Origin: Ailurus styani
Lineage: Eukaryota; Chordata; Mammalia; Carnivora; Ailuridae
Direction of reading: 5' to 3'
DNA length: 64,000 nucleotides
NCBI GenBank assembly: GCA_002007465.1
Contig: LNAC01000736.1
Span: forward strand, 374,346 to 438,345
The notes beneath the pieces were generated by a model. It made no database searches, was not told the origin of the DNA, and worked only from the letters and a program-made list of their open reading frames with translations. Positions 1-10,671 of this stretch are shown here, piece after piece; the first letter of the stretch is position 1, and each line of letters begins with the position of its first letter. Position numbers and translations under genes: made by a program.

Positions 1-395
1 TTCCCTAAAGTCTTTGTTCAGTTTGCCTCAACAAGAGCATAGTTTTACTATTTTTCATTTATGTTTCTTTCTAGAGCACCTTCTCTATTATTACTCCGAA
101 TGCCCTGATCACTTTGTTCGTTCCCTCACTGATAAGGCACCTTAGCGGGGATTCTGTTGAGTTAAATTTTTTGTGCACTCAAACTGTATAAATTGTAAGT
201 GTTAATTGCATGATTGACACACACACTCACATACACACGCATATACGCAATTGCTTCCTAAGGTAGATCTGCTTTTTTTTTTTAAGGTAGAATTGCTTCT
301 ATATAGGATTTGTAAGTAACCTGACAGCAAATGAGAGGCAGATTTTAACATAATCCTACACTTACAAATAGGTTATGTTCCAAACAACTGTCAGT

Positions 396-433
<38 letters not shown>

Positions 434-758
434 TACTTTTTTGAAGAAAGCATGGTTATAGAAATGTATAGTGAGTAGGTTCCTAGACAAGCAACCAGAG
501 GTTCATTTATAGACTGTTAGACCTTTGAAGGTAATCGAGTCTTCTCTCACTTATTTAAAAAAAAAAAAAGAACAATGTCTGTACAATATAAAGAGATGAC
601 CAAGCCACACGACAAGGTGGAGGTCCAGGTGGGGCTAGACTCTGGACTTCTGACAGCCCTTGTGTGAGGCTTTTATTGTGCTTGCTGTTTGGCAGCATGT
701 TCTTAACTCACGCAGTAGTTAAAACTATCTTAAAATCCCAACAAAAATGGGTTTTTAT
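1..758. other. Unassigned non-coding sequence with two dinucleotide tracts
   Basis: No ORF with recognisable protein similarity and no repeat family that I can name. It contains an imperfect (AC)n/(AT) stretch near 217-248, a clean (TG)n tract at about 399-432 and a short A tract near 556-569. Nothing looks like a promoter or CpG island. Confidence 0.6.
399..432. repeat. (TG)n microsatellite
   Basis: Uninterrupted TG dinucleotides for about 17 units, preceded by 'gtcagtca'. Such pure tracts are usually length-polymorphic. No flanking retrotransposon tail explains its origin. Confidence 0.95.
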
Positions 759-956
759 GGGGCACCTGGGTGACTCAGTTGGTTGGGCATCTGCCCTTGG
801 CTCAGGTCATGATCCCGGGATCCTGGGATCAAGCCTAGAGTCAGGCTCCCTGCTCAGCCAGGAGTCTGCTTCTCCCTCTCCCTCTGCAGCTCCCCCCTGC
901 TCATGCTCTCTCTCTCTCTCTCTCAAAAAATAAATAAATGAAATCTTTAAAAAAAT
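759..956 (+). mobile_element. Can-SINE (tRNA-derived SINE), sense, older type
   Basis: Starts with 'ggggcacctgggtgactcag', a tRNA-like head with an A-box-like motif, then 'caggtcatgatcccggga', a CT-rich run and a tail 'aaataaatgaaatcttt' plus A's. It is transcribed by RNA polymerase III in its family and copied by L1 machinery. A degraded direct repeat flanks it ('aaaaatgggttttt' before, 'aaaaatgagatttt' after). Head variant 'ggttgggcatctgcc' marks an older, diverged copy. Confidence 0.93.
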
Positions 957-3649
957 GAGATTTTCTCATGAGCCAGAATTTGTCAGAATAGACTAGGTTA
1001 CATGGAGCCCCCAGATTAACTGTGAGATTCTTGTGGCTGACACAATGAAAGACTGGTTCTTGCTCTTGATACATGGCCAGTGAGGGGTGGCGGGCACTAT
1101 GCTCTCTGCGGCCTCTTGAGAACCCAAGTGAGCAGAGGGTCCTCGGTCTTGTAGTTGCATCACTGGGCACACGTGGGCTTTTTGGTCAATGTGGCACTAG
1201 CATTTTCTAGTGAAAAATAGTAAAAGATACTTGAGCTAACACAAAATAATAAACACATCAAAAAAATTCTTCTCGAATGCTAGTGCTAGAATAAAATGAG
1301 TTTGTGAGGAGGAGGTGCTCACACATTCTGACTGGGAAGGAGCCACTAAAGGAGGTGTCTGAGTACTTTCAGAGAAGGATTTGAAAAGCGGGGCCCTGTT
1401 TCTTTTCCTGGATGCAGAGTTACGGTATCCTGGTTTGTCACTTACCAGACTTTATTACAATCGTGTTTTGACTCATAAGAAGGCAGACGCTGAATGTACA
1501 TGTTCACATGAGATATATCTTAATTTTACATCCCCATTTGGCCAATAAGATAACTGTTATCATTTCATCTAAATGGACAATGTGAGCGGGGATACTTCAA
1601 AGGAATTTGAGCCAAACATATTGGTGGAACAGTTGTTAGGCTGTGAGAACAGAGCTCTGGGCAGGACAGAGTGTGCTCCTTCATGTCTGTCCATGGACTC
1701 AAGGCTAGAAAGGGGCAGGATGAGGACTGGAATGAAAATGTCCTAATTTCTGGTCAACGGCTCCAAATTCCACTATATGTTGTTGCAGCTACAGGGCAAG
1801 TGTCATGTGTGATGAATGAGCCCACCAGAGGAATCTTTCACCCTTGAGTGTAGGTAAAAAATAAGATACGTTAATCTTACTTCCAGGGCTTTTAGTCCGG
1901 TTGAGCTGAGACAAAGATACTATCTATATAAACATCCCTCCTCCTCCTCCTATCCCTCATGTCCTCCTTCCCCAAAACTTAAACCTGTTGAGACATCCAC
2001 GGGAACTTCTATAATTGGTGAAGGACGGAGGGGTTTTAGCTGAGAGGGGTAGAATATGGAGGACATATTATAGTAGCTTCTCCCCTTCAAATTCAGCAGA
2101 CTTTGGAAACTAATTTTCATGAGAAACATGATATTACTCTGGGCATAAAGTGAAGGCTAGGAGTTCACAGGAGTATTTGAGAGACACCTTGTGAGACTTA
2201 CTGGCGGTGCTATCAGATTGGGAAGAGATGACTTCCTGTAGCTTCACGCATGACCTTTTGTACTCTTTCCTGGTAAACTCTGTGTGTTTAGGGGACAGTC
2301 AGAGACTGCTCTGGGAGCGTGGACAGTGGCATATGTCTGATGTGCAGTGACAGTGACTTTATGCAGACCAGGATGAGTAGGGTGGAAGAAAGAGAGGACA
2401 GTAGGGAAGTTGAAAGAACAGTAGGGAACCTGACTAGGTCATGGGCACATGGTAGGAAGGCGTCCAGGCTTATGAAGAAATAAATGGAGACTATCCCAGT
2501 TGGTAAAAAGTGGTCACAACATCTTACTATTGTGTTTGTGGGAGCTACAAAGCCAATGGACATTAGGATTACATGCCCTTAATAACATGTAGATTATCTT
2601 CTGAAAAAAAAATCAGCCAAATAAATGCATTTTATTACTTAAATTACTACCTAGCTATGGATGCGATTATTCTCAAGATAAAAACATTTCCTCTGTTACA
2701 GAATGAAATGCTTGGGATAGCTTTAGACAATGCTTTGCTTTCAAAAAAGTATAGGAAACAATTTCAGGACAATTTCTGAAATAATACAGCAGAAGGTTGT
2801 GCTTGTAAGCTGGGAAGAGCTGGAGCGAATCAACCTCTGTTTGTTTGGGGAAGCCAGAAGTGTATTAAAAGCACATTCCCCACGTTCTGGTCCCAGATTC
2901 ATTCTTCAGTGCTTGATAGTTTTAACAGGATGACAGGTTTCCTTTTGTACTTTGTCTGGGCCATTAAATGTGGCCGTGGCATTGCACACTGTTTCGTAGC
3001 ATGGAAATGAAATGTTCGGTCAGATTGATGTGCCTCTCTTCCTGGTTACGGATGAGAGGCTGGCACATTCTGCCACTGCCATGGGCATTCAGATCCTGCT
3101 TGTTTTTGCCTGGGAAAACAGACAGCAAGAGGACTGTGTTTGCCCTTTGCACAAACTGTGACTTCCTTAATTTACATGTAGAAGTCGAATACGTTATAGT
3201 AAACAACTACAACAGAAACCTTAAAAATGATTGTCCAGGACTGTTATCCCATAACTCAATAAGAATCATTTATTTTCTTGTTCCGGAAGCATGACTTAAA
3301 ATAGTTTTGCTACCAGAAATGACAGAAATTTTCCACATGGACTTGCCACTTTTTTTCCCCTCTGAGTGACTTCGCAATATTTTAACTCCCTGCCTAGTTT
3401 TCCCCTGACTCTCGTGGGGAAAGTATCTTTATATCTTTAAAAGGGCCATCCACTTTCTCCTGATGGCGGTCCTTCAAACTTGCCTACTATCAAGAGATTG
3501 CGGAGTTCAATCAGCCGACTGATGTGACAGTGACCTACATGAAGTGACATTGCAGAAGGATGATGGGGAGTTACACTGTTCCATGTGTGCTATGCTGTAT
3601 GTGTGCAATGCAATTCAATTTTGGAAAATATCTGTATTTTCTTATTTTT
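957..3649. other. Unassigned non-coding sequence
   Basis: About 2.7 kb with no repeat I can name and no credible exon. Small ORFs of up to 108 codons (for example 2968-3294 plus strand) overlap ORFs on the opposite strand and show no recognisable protein motifs. May be unique sequence or very old repeats. Confidence 0.5.
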
Positions 3650-3654
3650 ATTTC

Positions 3655-3815
3655 TTTGCTTTTCAGATGATAAAAGTAATACGTGTCCCTTGGTGAAATT
3701 TGGAAATATTGAAAAAAGTTTAAGAAGAAATTAAATTGGCAGCAATTCTACCAATCTTACCAGCATTGGTATGATTTCGTCATTCTTTTCTGGACTTATA
3801 TATAGGTATTTTTCT
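3655..3815. repeat. Ancient interspersed repeat, probably L1ME-type 3' region
   Basis: The order 'aaaagtaatacgtgtccc', 'gaaatttggaaatattg', 'aaaaaagtttaagaagaaa', 'attctaccaatcttacc' follows a common mammalian old-repeat pattern that I recall as L1ME 3' sequence in antisense. Similarity is loose and the family name is uncertain. Confidence 0.35.
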
Positions 3816-3825
3816 CTTTTTTAAA

Positions 3826-3979
3826 TTCCTTCCCTTCCCTTCCCTTCCCTTTCCCTTCCCATCCTTTCCTTTATTTTCCTTTCCTTCTTTTATTTCCTTC
3901 CTTTCTTCCCTCCTTCCTTCCCTCCTTTCTTTCCATTCATTTCCTTCCATTCCTTTCCTCCCTTCCTCCCTTCTTCTTT

Positions 3980-4024
<45 letters not shown>

Positions 4025-4063
4025 TTTCTTTCTTCCTTCTTTCTTTCTTTTCTTTCTCTCTCT

Positions 4064-4130
<67 letters not shown>

Positions 4131-4152
4131 CTTTCTTTCATCATTCTTTCTC
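3826..4152. repeat. Compound (TTCCC)n/(TTCC)n/(TTTC)n polypyrimidine tract
   Basis: About 330 bases almost entirely of pyrimidines on the plus strand: TTCCC and TTCC units first (3826-3980), then long runs of TTTC (about 3981-4140). The minus-strand reading frame across it is a meaningless Lys/Glu/Arg repeat. Polypurine/polypyrimidine mirror tracts of this kind can form triplex DNA and are prone to length change. Confidence 0.95.
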
Positions 4153-4489
4153 TTTCAGTTTTGAATCATACTCCTCCCCCCCACAAAACAGTAGTGATCT
4201 TTAAAGAAGAAAAAACCTGACTTTGATTCAGAAGACCTGAGTGTTCATTCTCCCTTTCTTGCTATTGTTTTACATAGCAGTGCCATGAGCCAAGGGCTCT
4301 GTGCTCCCAAGAACTGTAAACCCAGGGCAGACTAGGGTGCCTGGCAACAGAAGAACAATCCTGGGCGAATGCAAGATTACCTCTCCCTGAACATACAATT
4401 TCAGGTACTGGAACAGCACATTTCTGTTACAGCACATTCCGGGAAATGTGCTGTTTTCCACTTAATTTTGTTAATATTCCTCCAAGGGA

Positions 4490-4605
4490 GGGAATATGAT
4501 TATGTCATTTTACAGCTAGGGAGACTCAGAACCACTTGTCTCTCCAGGTGCAGAGCAAGGATTGGAGCCCACATTTGCAGGATCCCACTCTCTTTCCTTG
4601 CCATG
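4490..4605 (-). repeat. MIR fragment, antisense
   Basis: 'cattttacagctagggagactcaga' style core, followed by 'caaggattggagcccaca', matches the reverse complement of the MIR core (a tRNA-derived ancient SINE). Strongly diverged, as expected for a pre-eutherian element. Confidence 0.65.
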
Positions 4606-4629
4606 AGCACACTTGGCTCTCTCTGCTAC

Positions 4630-4800
4630 TATTGTGACTGCCCTTTATGGAGTGTGTACTGTGCACACCGACTGCATGAGGCATTTTGCACGCATTGTCT
4701 GATTTCACCTTCAGAATCCTCTGTGTGGTAAATATCATTGTCTCTGTGCTGTAGATGAGAAAACAGGCTTACAGAGTTTAAACAATGAACTCAGGGTCCC
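4630..4800 (-). repeat. MIR/MIR3 fragment, antisense
   Basis: Order 'tatggagtgtgtactgtgc', 'gcattgtctgatttcacc', 'gtagatgagaaaacaggct', 'acagagtttaaa' follows the antisense MIR pattern ('attatctcatttaatcc ... gatgaggaaactgagg ... agaggttaag'). A second MIR-like piece lies directly upstream, so the two may be separate insertions. Confidence 0.65.
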
Positions 4801-4888
4801 TTGAATAGTATCTGTACTGAGTGGGTTGGTCTTTTCTCATTTGTGTTCACCTCATCCAGTCACTGAACTGGAGTGTACTTTTACTACC

Positions 4889-4962
4889 AAAAAAAAAAAA
4901 AAAAAAAAAAAAAAANAAAAAAAAAAAAAAGAAAGAAAGAGAGATAGAGAGAGAGAGAGAGA
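4889..4962. repeat. Poly(A)/(GAAA)/(GA)n tract with one ambiguous base
   Basis: About 41 A's with a single N at 4916, then GAAAGAAA and a GA run. The N shows the assembler could not fix the length or identity here. No tRNA-like SINE body lies upstream, so the tract is not obviously a SINE tail. Confidence 0.9.
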
Positions 4963-5069
4963 ACACTGCCTGCCCTTATACGTAATGAGATTGGTCTACC
5001 TGATTAGTGCCAGGAGAATGCTGGAGCATAATGTGGTCCTAGTAGTTGTTTATTGAATGAAGGAGTGGA

Positions 5070-7345
5070 GAGTATATGTGAGTTTGCTTTGCATACCACG
5101 AAGAAGGAGACCCATCTGTTCCTTACTATATATAATATGATGTAAAGTATAATATAATGAACTATACACTTTAAGACAGGAGGGGAAAGCAAATGAAATG
5201 TAGGACTGTGTCAGCCCAATTTCGCCCTTTCCACATGAGTCTTATGGAGAAAAAGAGCAAGGAGTGCTTGCTAGAGTATTTTATGATGTAGCAGAAGTTA
5301 ACATTGTTATTGAGGAGTTATAACAAAATTAAAAATTAAAAAAAGGAATCTAATAAACATGACCATGTCAGCAGAAAACACAAAATCCATTAAGGGGAAA
5401 TGGTCTGACTTTGAAAATCAATAAAGAGAAAATGGACCAAATCTCTTAACCAGTCTCTTAACGCAGCCTAATGAATTTATTTACTTTGTATTTGTTCCCT
5501 TTTTATTTTTCCATTACATTATTTTAAAATAAATCAAAACACTCTAGATTTCCTCACTTTCCCCAAATTTATTCCAGCAAAGCATTTCCTCAACCCAGTG
5601 TTGGCTTACGTTCCCCTCGACTGGTACCCACACAGGTGTTGATCTCAAAGCCTTTGTACCAAAAGTTTTTCTCAGATTCCTTCTCTTCCCATCACCAGGG
5701 ACTTCCAAGAAATTATCGGACTCAATTCAAATCTTTCTTTTGCTTATGTCTCTGTGAATTGCATCAACAGAAGGTAACTTCTGGAATGCAACTTCATTTG
5801 ATTCAAGTGGAACCATTTTGTTTAAGAAGTAACTAAGTTTCAGGGGCTGATCTCTGAGCCATCCTGGATTTCCATCATCTCTCTGGTGCAGCTGACAGCG
5901 TAGATGATAAATCATAGTATTGTTCCAAGGTGGCCATGAGACAGGGACTTAGAAAGCACTAGAACATGTTTCTTGCATGCCCCTTCTCCTGTGATATCCC
6001 TGACTTGAAGATGAGGGAGGATTGAGGAAGCTCCAGACATGATGCTGGGTGCAGAACAAAGACTTGAGGCCAACATGGCTTAATCCCTAGACTGAGAACA
6101 CCCACAGAAGTCTGGTCAGAGTGAATTCTAGCCACATTTTATTCTGCTTCAGATTTGTGCATTTTAGGACAAGTAATCTTTTCCACAAATTCTCTCCTCT
6201 CTTTTGCTGTAGGAAGAAATAATATAACATTTGGATGGCCAAGAACTGACTTTTTTTTCCTTTTGCTAATCTTACAGAATGAAGATATGAATTGTACTAG
6301 AACCCTGTGAAATGGTTGAGTTTTATTTTTAGCTTGACATTTAACCTACAAGTGACATAATCAGGCTCATGCATTTTAATAAAAAATACTTTTGTTGATT
6401 AAAATATGCTGTATTTTAAAGGCCATAAGGTGACTCTTAGCTTAACATCATGTAGTTCTGTAGCTTAAAAATATTAAATCTTCAATATAAATCTTAAAAA
6501 TTTTACATGTAAATATTATTTCCCTGTTAAAGGGGAGAAAAGACCAAGCCCATCCTAATCTGTGGACATACAAACTTATTTTTAGCTCTTTTTAGATATA
6601 TGCTATTGAATTCTCATATGTGTGGGTGCATATAAAGTCTAGAAAATGAATTTGCTTTTCTCATTATTACATCCTATAAAAATCAAAGGACAATTCATTG
6701 CCTTTGTTGCTAATTTTCCTGAAAGGTGTTATAATTCTGGAGAAAATGTTTATAGATTGATGACTTTTCTTCACTGTTACTTTTTTCAATGCCATTGTTG
6801 ACACTTGTAATTTTTCCAGAACTTCTCTTATTATTAAGTATCTGCTCAGATGGTTTGCTACCACAGAAGGACCATTCATTAGCACTATTAACTTGGCTCA
6901 TATCTAATGTATGATCCCTCTGAGGCAGCCTAGACAGAAGCAGATTGAATGATCAGAGGCAGCTGTTGTTTTGGCCTGATTTGGTTGAAATCATGAGTGA
7001 ACAGTCACTCATTAGTATAGAAAACTTTCCTTATTGTTATGATCTTTGCACAGTTTAGTCGTTGCCATTGCTTCATGAGGAGGGGTCCCATGCCTTTTCT
7101 TGCCCTTTCCAATCATTTCCAATTCTATATTTAAAATTCTAGTTTTTAGAGATATCTTTAGCACTATTAATGCATAACTTGTAGGTTAAATGCAATATAA
7201 TTGCATAATATTTGATTGTGATGGTAGCAACAGCTTATTAATTTATTTTTCTGACTTCTAAGGTACAAATAAGTCCTACGACATCCTTAACTGGTAGTTC
7301 TTAAATGTCCTAAGAAATGTGGTTTAGGGGGGAAAGCTGCTTATA
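5070..7345. other. Unassigned non-coding sequence
   Basis: AT-rich, no named repeat and no credible coding exon. ORFs here (60-72 codons) occur in overlapping frames on both strands, as expected by chance. Confidence 0.5.
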
Positions 7346-7361
7346 CATGAGTCTGAATTTT

Positions 7362-7563
7362 TTTTTAAAGATTTTATTTATTCATTTGACACACAGAGAG
7401 AGAGATTACAAGTAGGCAGAGAGGCAGGCAGAGAGAGAGGAGAGAGGAGGAAGCAGGCTCCCCACTGAGCAGAGAGCCCAATGTGGGCCTCGATCCCAGA
7501 ACCCTGGGATCATGACCTGAGCTGAAGGCAGCGGCTTTAACCCACTGAGCCACCCAGGCACCC
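7362..7563 (-). mobile_element. Can-SINE, antisense
   Basis: Reads 'taaagattttatttattc' (tail, reversed), GA-rich middle with 'gtaggcagagaggcaggca', and ends 'actgagccacccaggca'. The target duplication 'tgagtctgaattttt' is present before (from 7348) and after (from 7565). It split a MIR-containing segment. Confidence 0.95.
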
Positions 7564-7579
7564 GTGAGTCTGAATTTTT

Positions 7580-7735
7580 ATGTTATCCCTAGATCTGTGT
7601 ATCTGAGCAAATCATTGAATCTATGTAAGTCCTTATTTCTTGTCTGTAAAATAGGAATAACAACATCTGTCTCAGGTGTTTGTAAAGTACCTAACAGTAT
7701 CTTTCATGCAACCATCCAACATATATTAACTCCTT
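7580..7735 (+). repeat. MIR fragment, sense
   Basis: Diverged match to the MIR core: 'gagcaaatcattgaatct', 'gtctgtaaaataggaataa', 'gtgtttgtaaagtacctaac'. Lies immediately downstream of the antisense Can-SINE. Confidence 0.6.
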
Positions 7736-7954
7736 TCCTGCTTCTTAAACACACGTCTGTGAGGTTTAACAGAGGCCCATGCTTCACTCAAGTGTCTAAC
7801 AGGGGCTTTTGACAGAAGTTCCCCAATTCTTCAGTTGTATTCACCATCAGGCTGGGAGGGCCCTCTATGAGTCAAGTCCAAGACCATGGCATCACATCAT
7901 TCCCTTGAGTATGTAAACTTTGCAGCTATGTGTTTGGTTAACATTCCGTTGCTC

Positions 7955-8142
7955 TCTTGCTGCTTGACCTTTGATGAGTCATTGAGTCTGCCTGCTCCTC
8001 TGTTGCCTCATCTGGAAACGAGTTTATTAACAGAACCAACCCTGTGGGTTGTGAGGGAAGTAAATGAGTTAAGATGTGTAAAATGTTTAAAACAGTGCCT
8101 CCCACATTGTTGGTTCAATAAATATCAGTTGCTATTAACAGT
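7955..8142 (+). repeat. MIR, sense, relatively well preserved
   Basis: Contains the ordered MIR landmarks: 'gcttgacctttgatgagtca', 'tgttgcctcatctggaaa', 'gtaaatgagttaagatgt', 'aaacagtgcctcccacat' and a terminal 'ggttcaataaatatcagttg'. One of the clearest MIRs in the window. Confidence 0.85.
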
Positions 8143-8239
8143 TTAACTAATTTGTGTTCCTAGTCATTGCAATTAAAATATGGGCAATTAAAACATGTAT
8201 GGTTTGAGATCATGCAAATTATCTTCAAACAAATGATCA

Positions 8240-8425
8240 CATTGTAGCCTCCCTTAGACTCTAAGATAATCATTACCATCCCCCTTTTACAGAGGCAGAA
8301 ACTGACACCCAGAAAGTTTAAGTACTGTGGTCCCTCAATGAGTAATAAAAAACAAATGATGGAAATGCAGGTTGGCACAAATTTTTCTGATTCTAAAACC
8401 CCACGGGCTGTCTCTGTGCCACAAA
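8240..8425 (-). repeat. MIR, antisense
   Basis: 'ccccttttacagaggcagaaactgacacc' style core, 'agaaagtttaagtactgtgg' and 'gattctaaaaccccacgggct' are the reversed MIR landmarks. It sits about 100 bases after a sense MIR, giving a loose head-to-head pair. Confidence 0.8.
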
Positions 8426-8449
8426 TGCAACAAAAATTTGACTGGCTTT

Positions 8450-8527
8450 TAGTATCACAGATAGTATCACAGATTTAGTATCACAGATTATCACAGTATC
8501 ACAATCTGTGATACTAACATAGTATCA
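8450..8527. repeat. Tandem and inverted 14-bp repeat cluster
   Basis: 'tagtatcacagatt' occurs twice in direct tandem (8462-8475, 8476-8489), preceded by a shorter copy (8450-8461). Its exact reverse complement 'aatctgtgatacta' lies at 8503-8516, separated by 13 bases. A further 'atagtatcac' follows near 8519-8528. The inverted pair can form a perfect 14-bp stem. Confidence 0.95.
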
Positions 8528-8779
8528 CTATATTAGTGTTTTGCTGAGAGGTTTTTATGTACTTTACAAAACAAGGTAGACAAATTCATAGAATCAAGTG
8601 CCATTGTCTATGGTGTTATATAATATATATTTTTGAGATCACAATAAGGAGCCACAGCTTCCAAATGAGATTCTTATCCATAGTTCCTAATTTTGGATGG
8701 GGAATCAATAGTATGTTAGATTCCTACACAAGGCAAAGATTTAATACACTGGATATAGAAAAGACCAACTCTGAAGAAA

Positions 8780-9491
8780 AATTGCTAAGTCAGTTTCCAC
8801 TGAAATTAAGAACTGTTTGTTAAAACTATAACTAAGAGTATGAAAGGACAAACTATGGAATATGAGAAGGTATTTGTAATCCATGTGTCTGACAAGCTTC
8901 TTTCATATGCTTTGTTTCTTTCTATAAAAGCTAATTAAGAAAAATTCAGAGAACCCAACAGGAAAGTGGGAAAAAGACTCAAACAGGTAATTAACAAGAA
9001 AGGATTTCCAAAATACACATAAGCATGTGAATAGAACTAACCTTTTTGGTCATCGGGGAAATGCAAGCTATCGTTCAATGCTACTGGGCCCCAACCATAC
9101 GGCTACACTGCTGGTGGAAGTACAACTGGACACAACCAGGTTGGGAAATTGTATGGTAGAATCTACAAAAGGTGAACGTAGCAGATCCTTTGGCCTAGCG
9201 ATTTCACTTTTAGCAATTTCACAGTTTACATAAATATGTATATTTGTGAACCAAAAAAACGTAAAGAACAACCAGAGCGGTACCATTTGTGATAAACTCA
9301 GACCGAAATATCCCAAACACCCATCAGTAGAATGGATAAATTAACTGTGCTATAGTGTTACGGTGGAATGACAGCAAGGAGAATGAATGAACACATACAG
9401 CAAAATGATTTTTAAGTATAGGATGTTATGTTTAAGGAATCAGATGCATAAGAGTACACATGAGGAAATACTGTTTTCCTCAATTTTGCAG
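8780..9491 (+). mobile_element. Old L1 fragment (ORF2 3' part and 3' region), sense
   Basis: Diverged but ordered L1 landmarks: 'aggtatttgtaatccatgtgtc' type, 'caacaggaaagtgggaaaaa', 'gctggtggaagtacaactgg', 'agcgatttcacttttagcaa', 'acccatcagtagaatggata'. These correspond to the end of ORF2 (reverse transcriptase C-terminal region). Frameshifts and stops throughout, so it is dead. A Can-SINE interrupts it at 9503 and L1-like sequence resumes briefly afterwards. Confidence 0.75.
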
Positions 9492-9502
9492 GCAAAATTG
9501 AT

Positions 9503-9684
9503 TTTTTTTAATATTTGTATTTATTTGTCAGAGAGAGAGAGCTCAAGCAGGGGGGTCAGCAGGCAAAGGGAGAAGCAGGCTGCCAGCTGAGCAGGGAGCC
9601 CAACGTGGAACTTGATCCCAGGACCCTGGGATCATGACCCGAGCCAAAGGCAGATGCTTAACCAATTGAGTCACACAGGTATCC
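9503..9684 (-). mobile_element. Can-SINE, antisense
   Basis: Reversed tail 'tttttttaatatttgtattta', 'aggaccctgggatcatgacc' and terminal 'gagtcacacaggtatcc'. Flanked by 'gcaaaattgat' (9492-9502) and 'gcaaaatcgat' (9686-9696), an 11-bp target duplication with one change. Inserted into the old L1. Confidence 0.93.
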
Positions 9685-9777
9685 TGCAAAATCGATCTTT
9701 GATGATAGAAGAGAGGTTCATGAGTACCTGGCTGGGGAGTAATGACTGTGGAGGACTCAGCAGGATGCTAGCTAGCC
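9685..9777 (+). mobile_element. Continuation of the old L1 fragment
   Basis: 'gatgatagaagagaggttca' and 'gagtacctggctggggagtaatga' match the region of old L1s where 'gtggttgcctctgggg' lies, just downstream of the broken part at 9491. Short and diverged. Confidence 0.45.
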
Positions 9778-9872
9778 CAGTTGCCTTCATCATCTGCAGA
9801 GGATGAGTTCTAAGATCCCCAGTGATGTCTGAAACCACAGAGAGTACCAAACCCTATGTAATACTATGTTGT

Positions 9873-10089
9873 GGGCACCTGGGTGGCTCAGTGGGTTAAA
9901 GCCTCTGCCTTCGGCTCAGGTCATGATCTCAGCGTCCTGGGATCGAGGCCCGCATCGGGCTCCCTGCTCGGCAGGGAGCCTGCTTCCTCCTCTCTCTCTC
10001 TGCCTGCCTCTCTGCCTACTTGTAATCTCTCTCTCTCTCTCTGTGTCAAATANTCTGTGTCAAATAAATAAATAAAATCTTTAAAAAAA
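9873..10089 (+). mobile_element. Can-SINE, sense, young mustelid-type
   Basis: Body close to the young type: 'gtgggttaaagcctctgcc', 'tctgcctgcctctctgcc'. The target 'aatactatgtt' occurs before (from 9860) and after (from 10088). Near the tail 'ctgtgtcaaata' is written twice around an N at 10053, which suggests an assembly or base-calling join rather than a biological duplication. Inserted into the Tigger-like element. Confidence 0.96.
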
Positions 10090-10224
10090 TACTATGTTTT
10101 TTCCTATACATACATATCTATGTTAAGTTTAATTTATAAATTAGGGACAGTAAGAGATTAACATCTATAACAAATAATAAAATAGAATAACTATACCAAT
10201 ATATTGTAATGAAAGTTGTGTGAG

Positions 10225-10408
10225 GGTGCCTGGGTGGCTCACTGGGTTAAAGCCTCTGCCTTTGGCTCAGGTCATGATGTCAGGGTCCTGGGATCGAGGC
10301 CCGCATCAGGCTTTCTGCTCAGCAGGGAGCCTGCTTCCTCCTCTCTCTCTGCCTGCCTCTCTGCCTACTTGTAATCTCTCTCTGTCAAATAAATAAATAA
10401 AATCTTTG
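10225..10408 (+). mobile_element. Can-SINE, sense, young type
   Basis: Second SINE in the same DNA transposon and the same orientation. Target copies 'gaaagttgtgtga' (10211-10223) and 'gaagttgtgtga' (10409-10420) flank it. The A tail has shrunk to 'aaaatctttg'. Confidence 0.96.
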
Positions 10409-10671
10409 GAAGTTGTGTGAATATGGTCTCTGTCTCTGTCTCTCTCTCTCAAAATATCTCATTGTACTGTACTCAGCCTGCTTCTTGTGATCATATGAAA
10501 TAAAATGCCCATGTAATGTGAGGAAGTGAGGTGAGTGACATAGGCACTGGGACATAACATTAGGCTACTGACCTGACAATAGGTCAGGAGGATCATCTGT
10601 TTCCAGACCCTGGGTGACCATGGGTAACTGAAACAGTGGAAGGCAAAACCATGGATAAGGGGAATGACTAG

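Larger units (their letters stand above)
9778..10671 (-). mobile_element. Tigger-like DNA transposon remnant split by two Can-SINEs
   Basis: Starts 'cagttgccttcatcatctg' and ends 'atggataaggggaatgacta', a degraded terminal inverted repeat of the 'cagtagtcccccttatcc' type. Internal landmarks: 'gagtaccaaaccctatgtaa', 'taaattagggacagtaagag', 'gtgagtgacataggcactgg', 'ttaggctactgacctgacaa'. Removing the two SINEs leaves about 500 bases with no transposase ORF, so this was a non-autonomous copy. The Tigger assignment is from memory and the family number is not certain. Confidence 0.7.

Noticed and set aside
3890..4144. Lys/Glu/Arg-rich minus-strand protein
   Set aside because: It is a translation of the TTTC/TTCC simple repeat.
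8476..8516. The 14-bp inverted repeat as a Rho-independent terminator or operator
   Set aside because: The DNA is mammalian, the stem is AT-rich without a following U-tract, and there is no bacterial gene context.
9883..9960. Real tRNA genes at the heads of the Can-SINEs
   Set aside because: The heads are tRNA-derived but have lost the cloverleaf and continue into SINE bodies and A-rich tails with target duplications.
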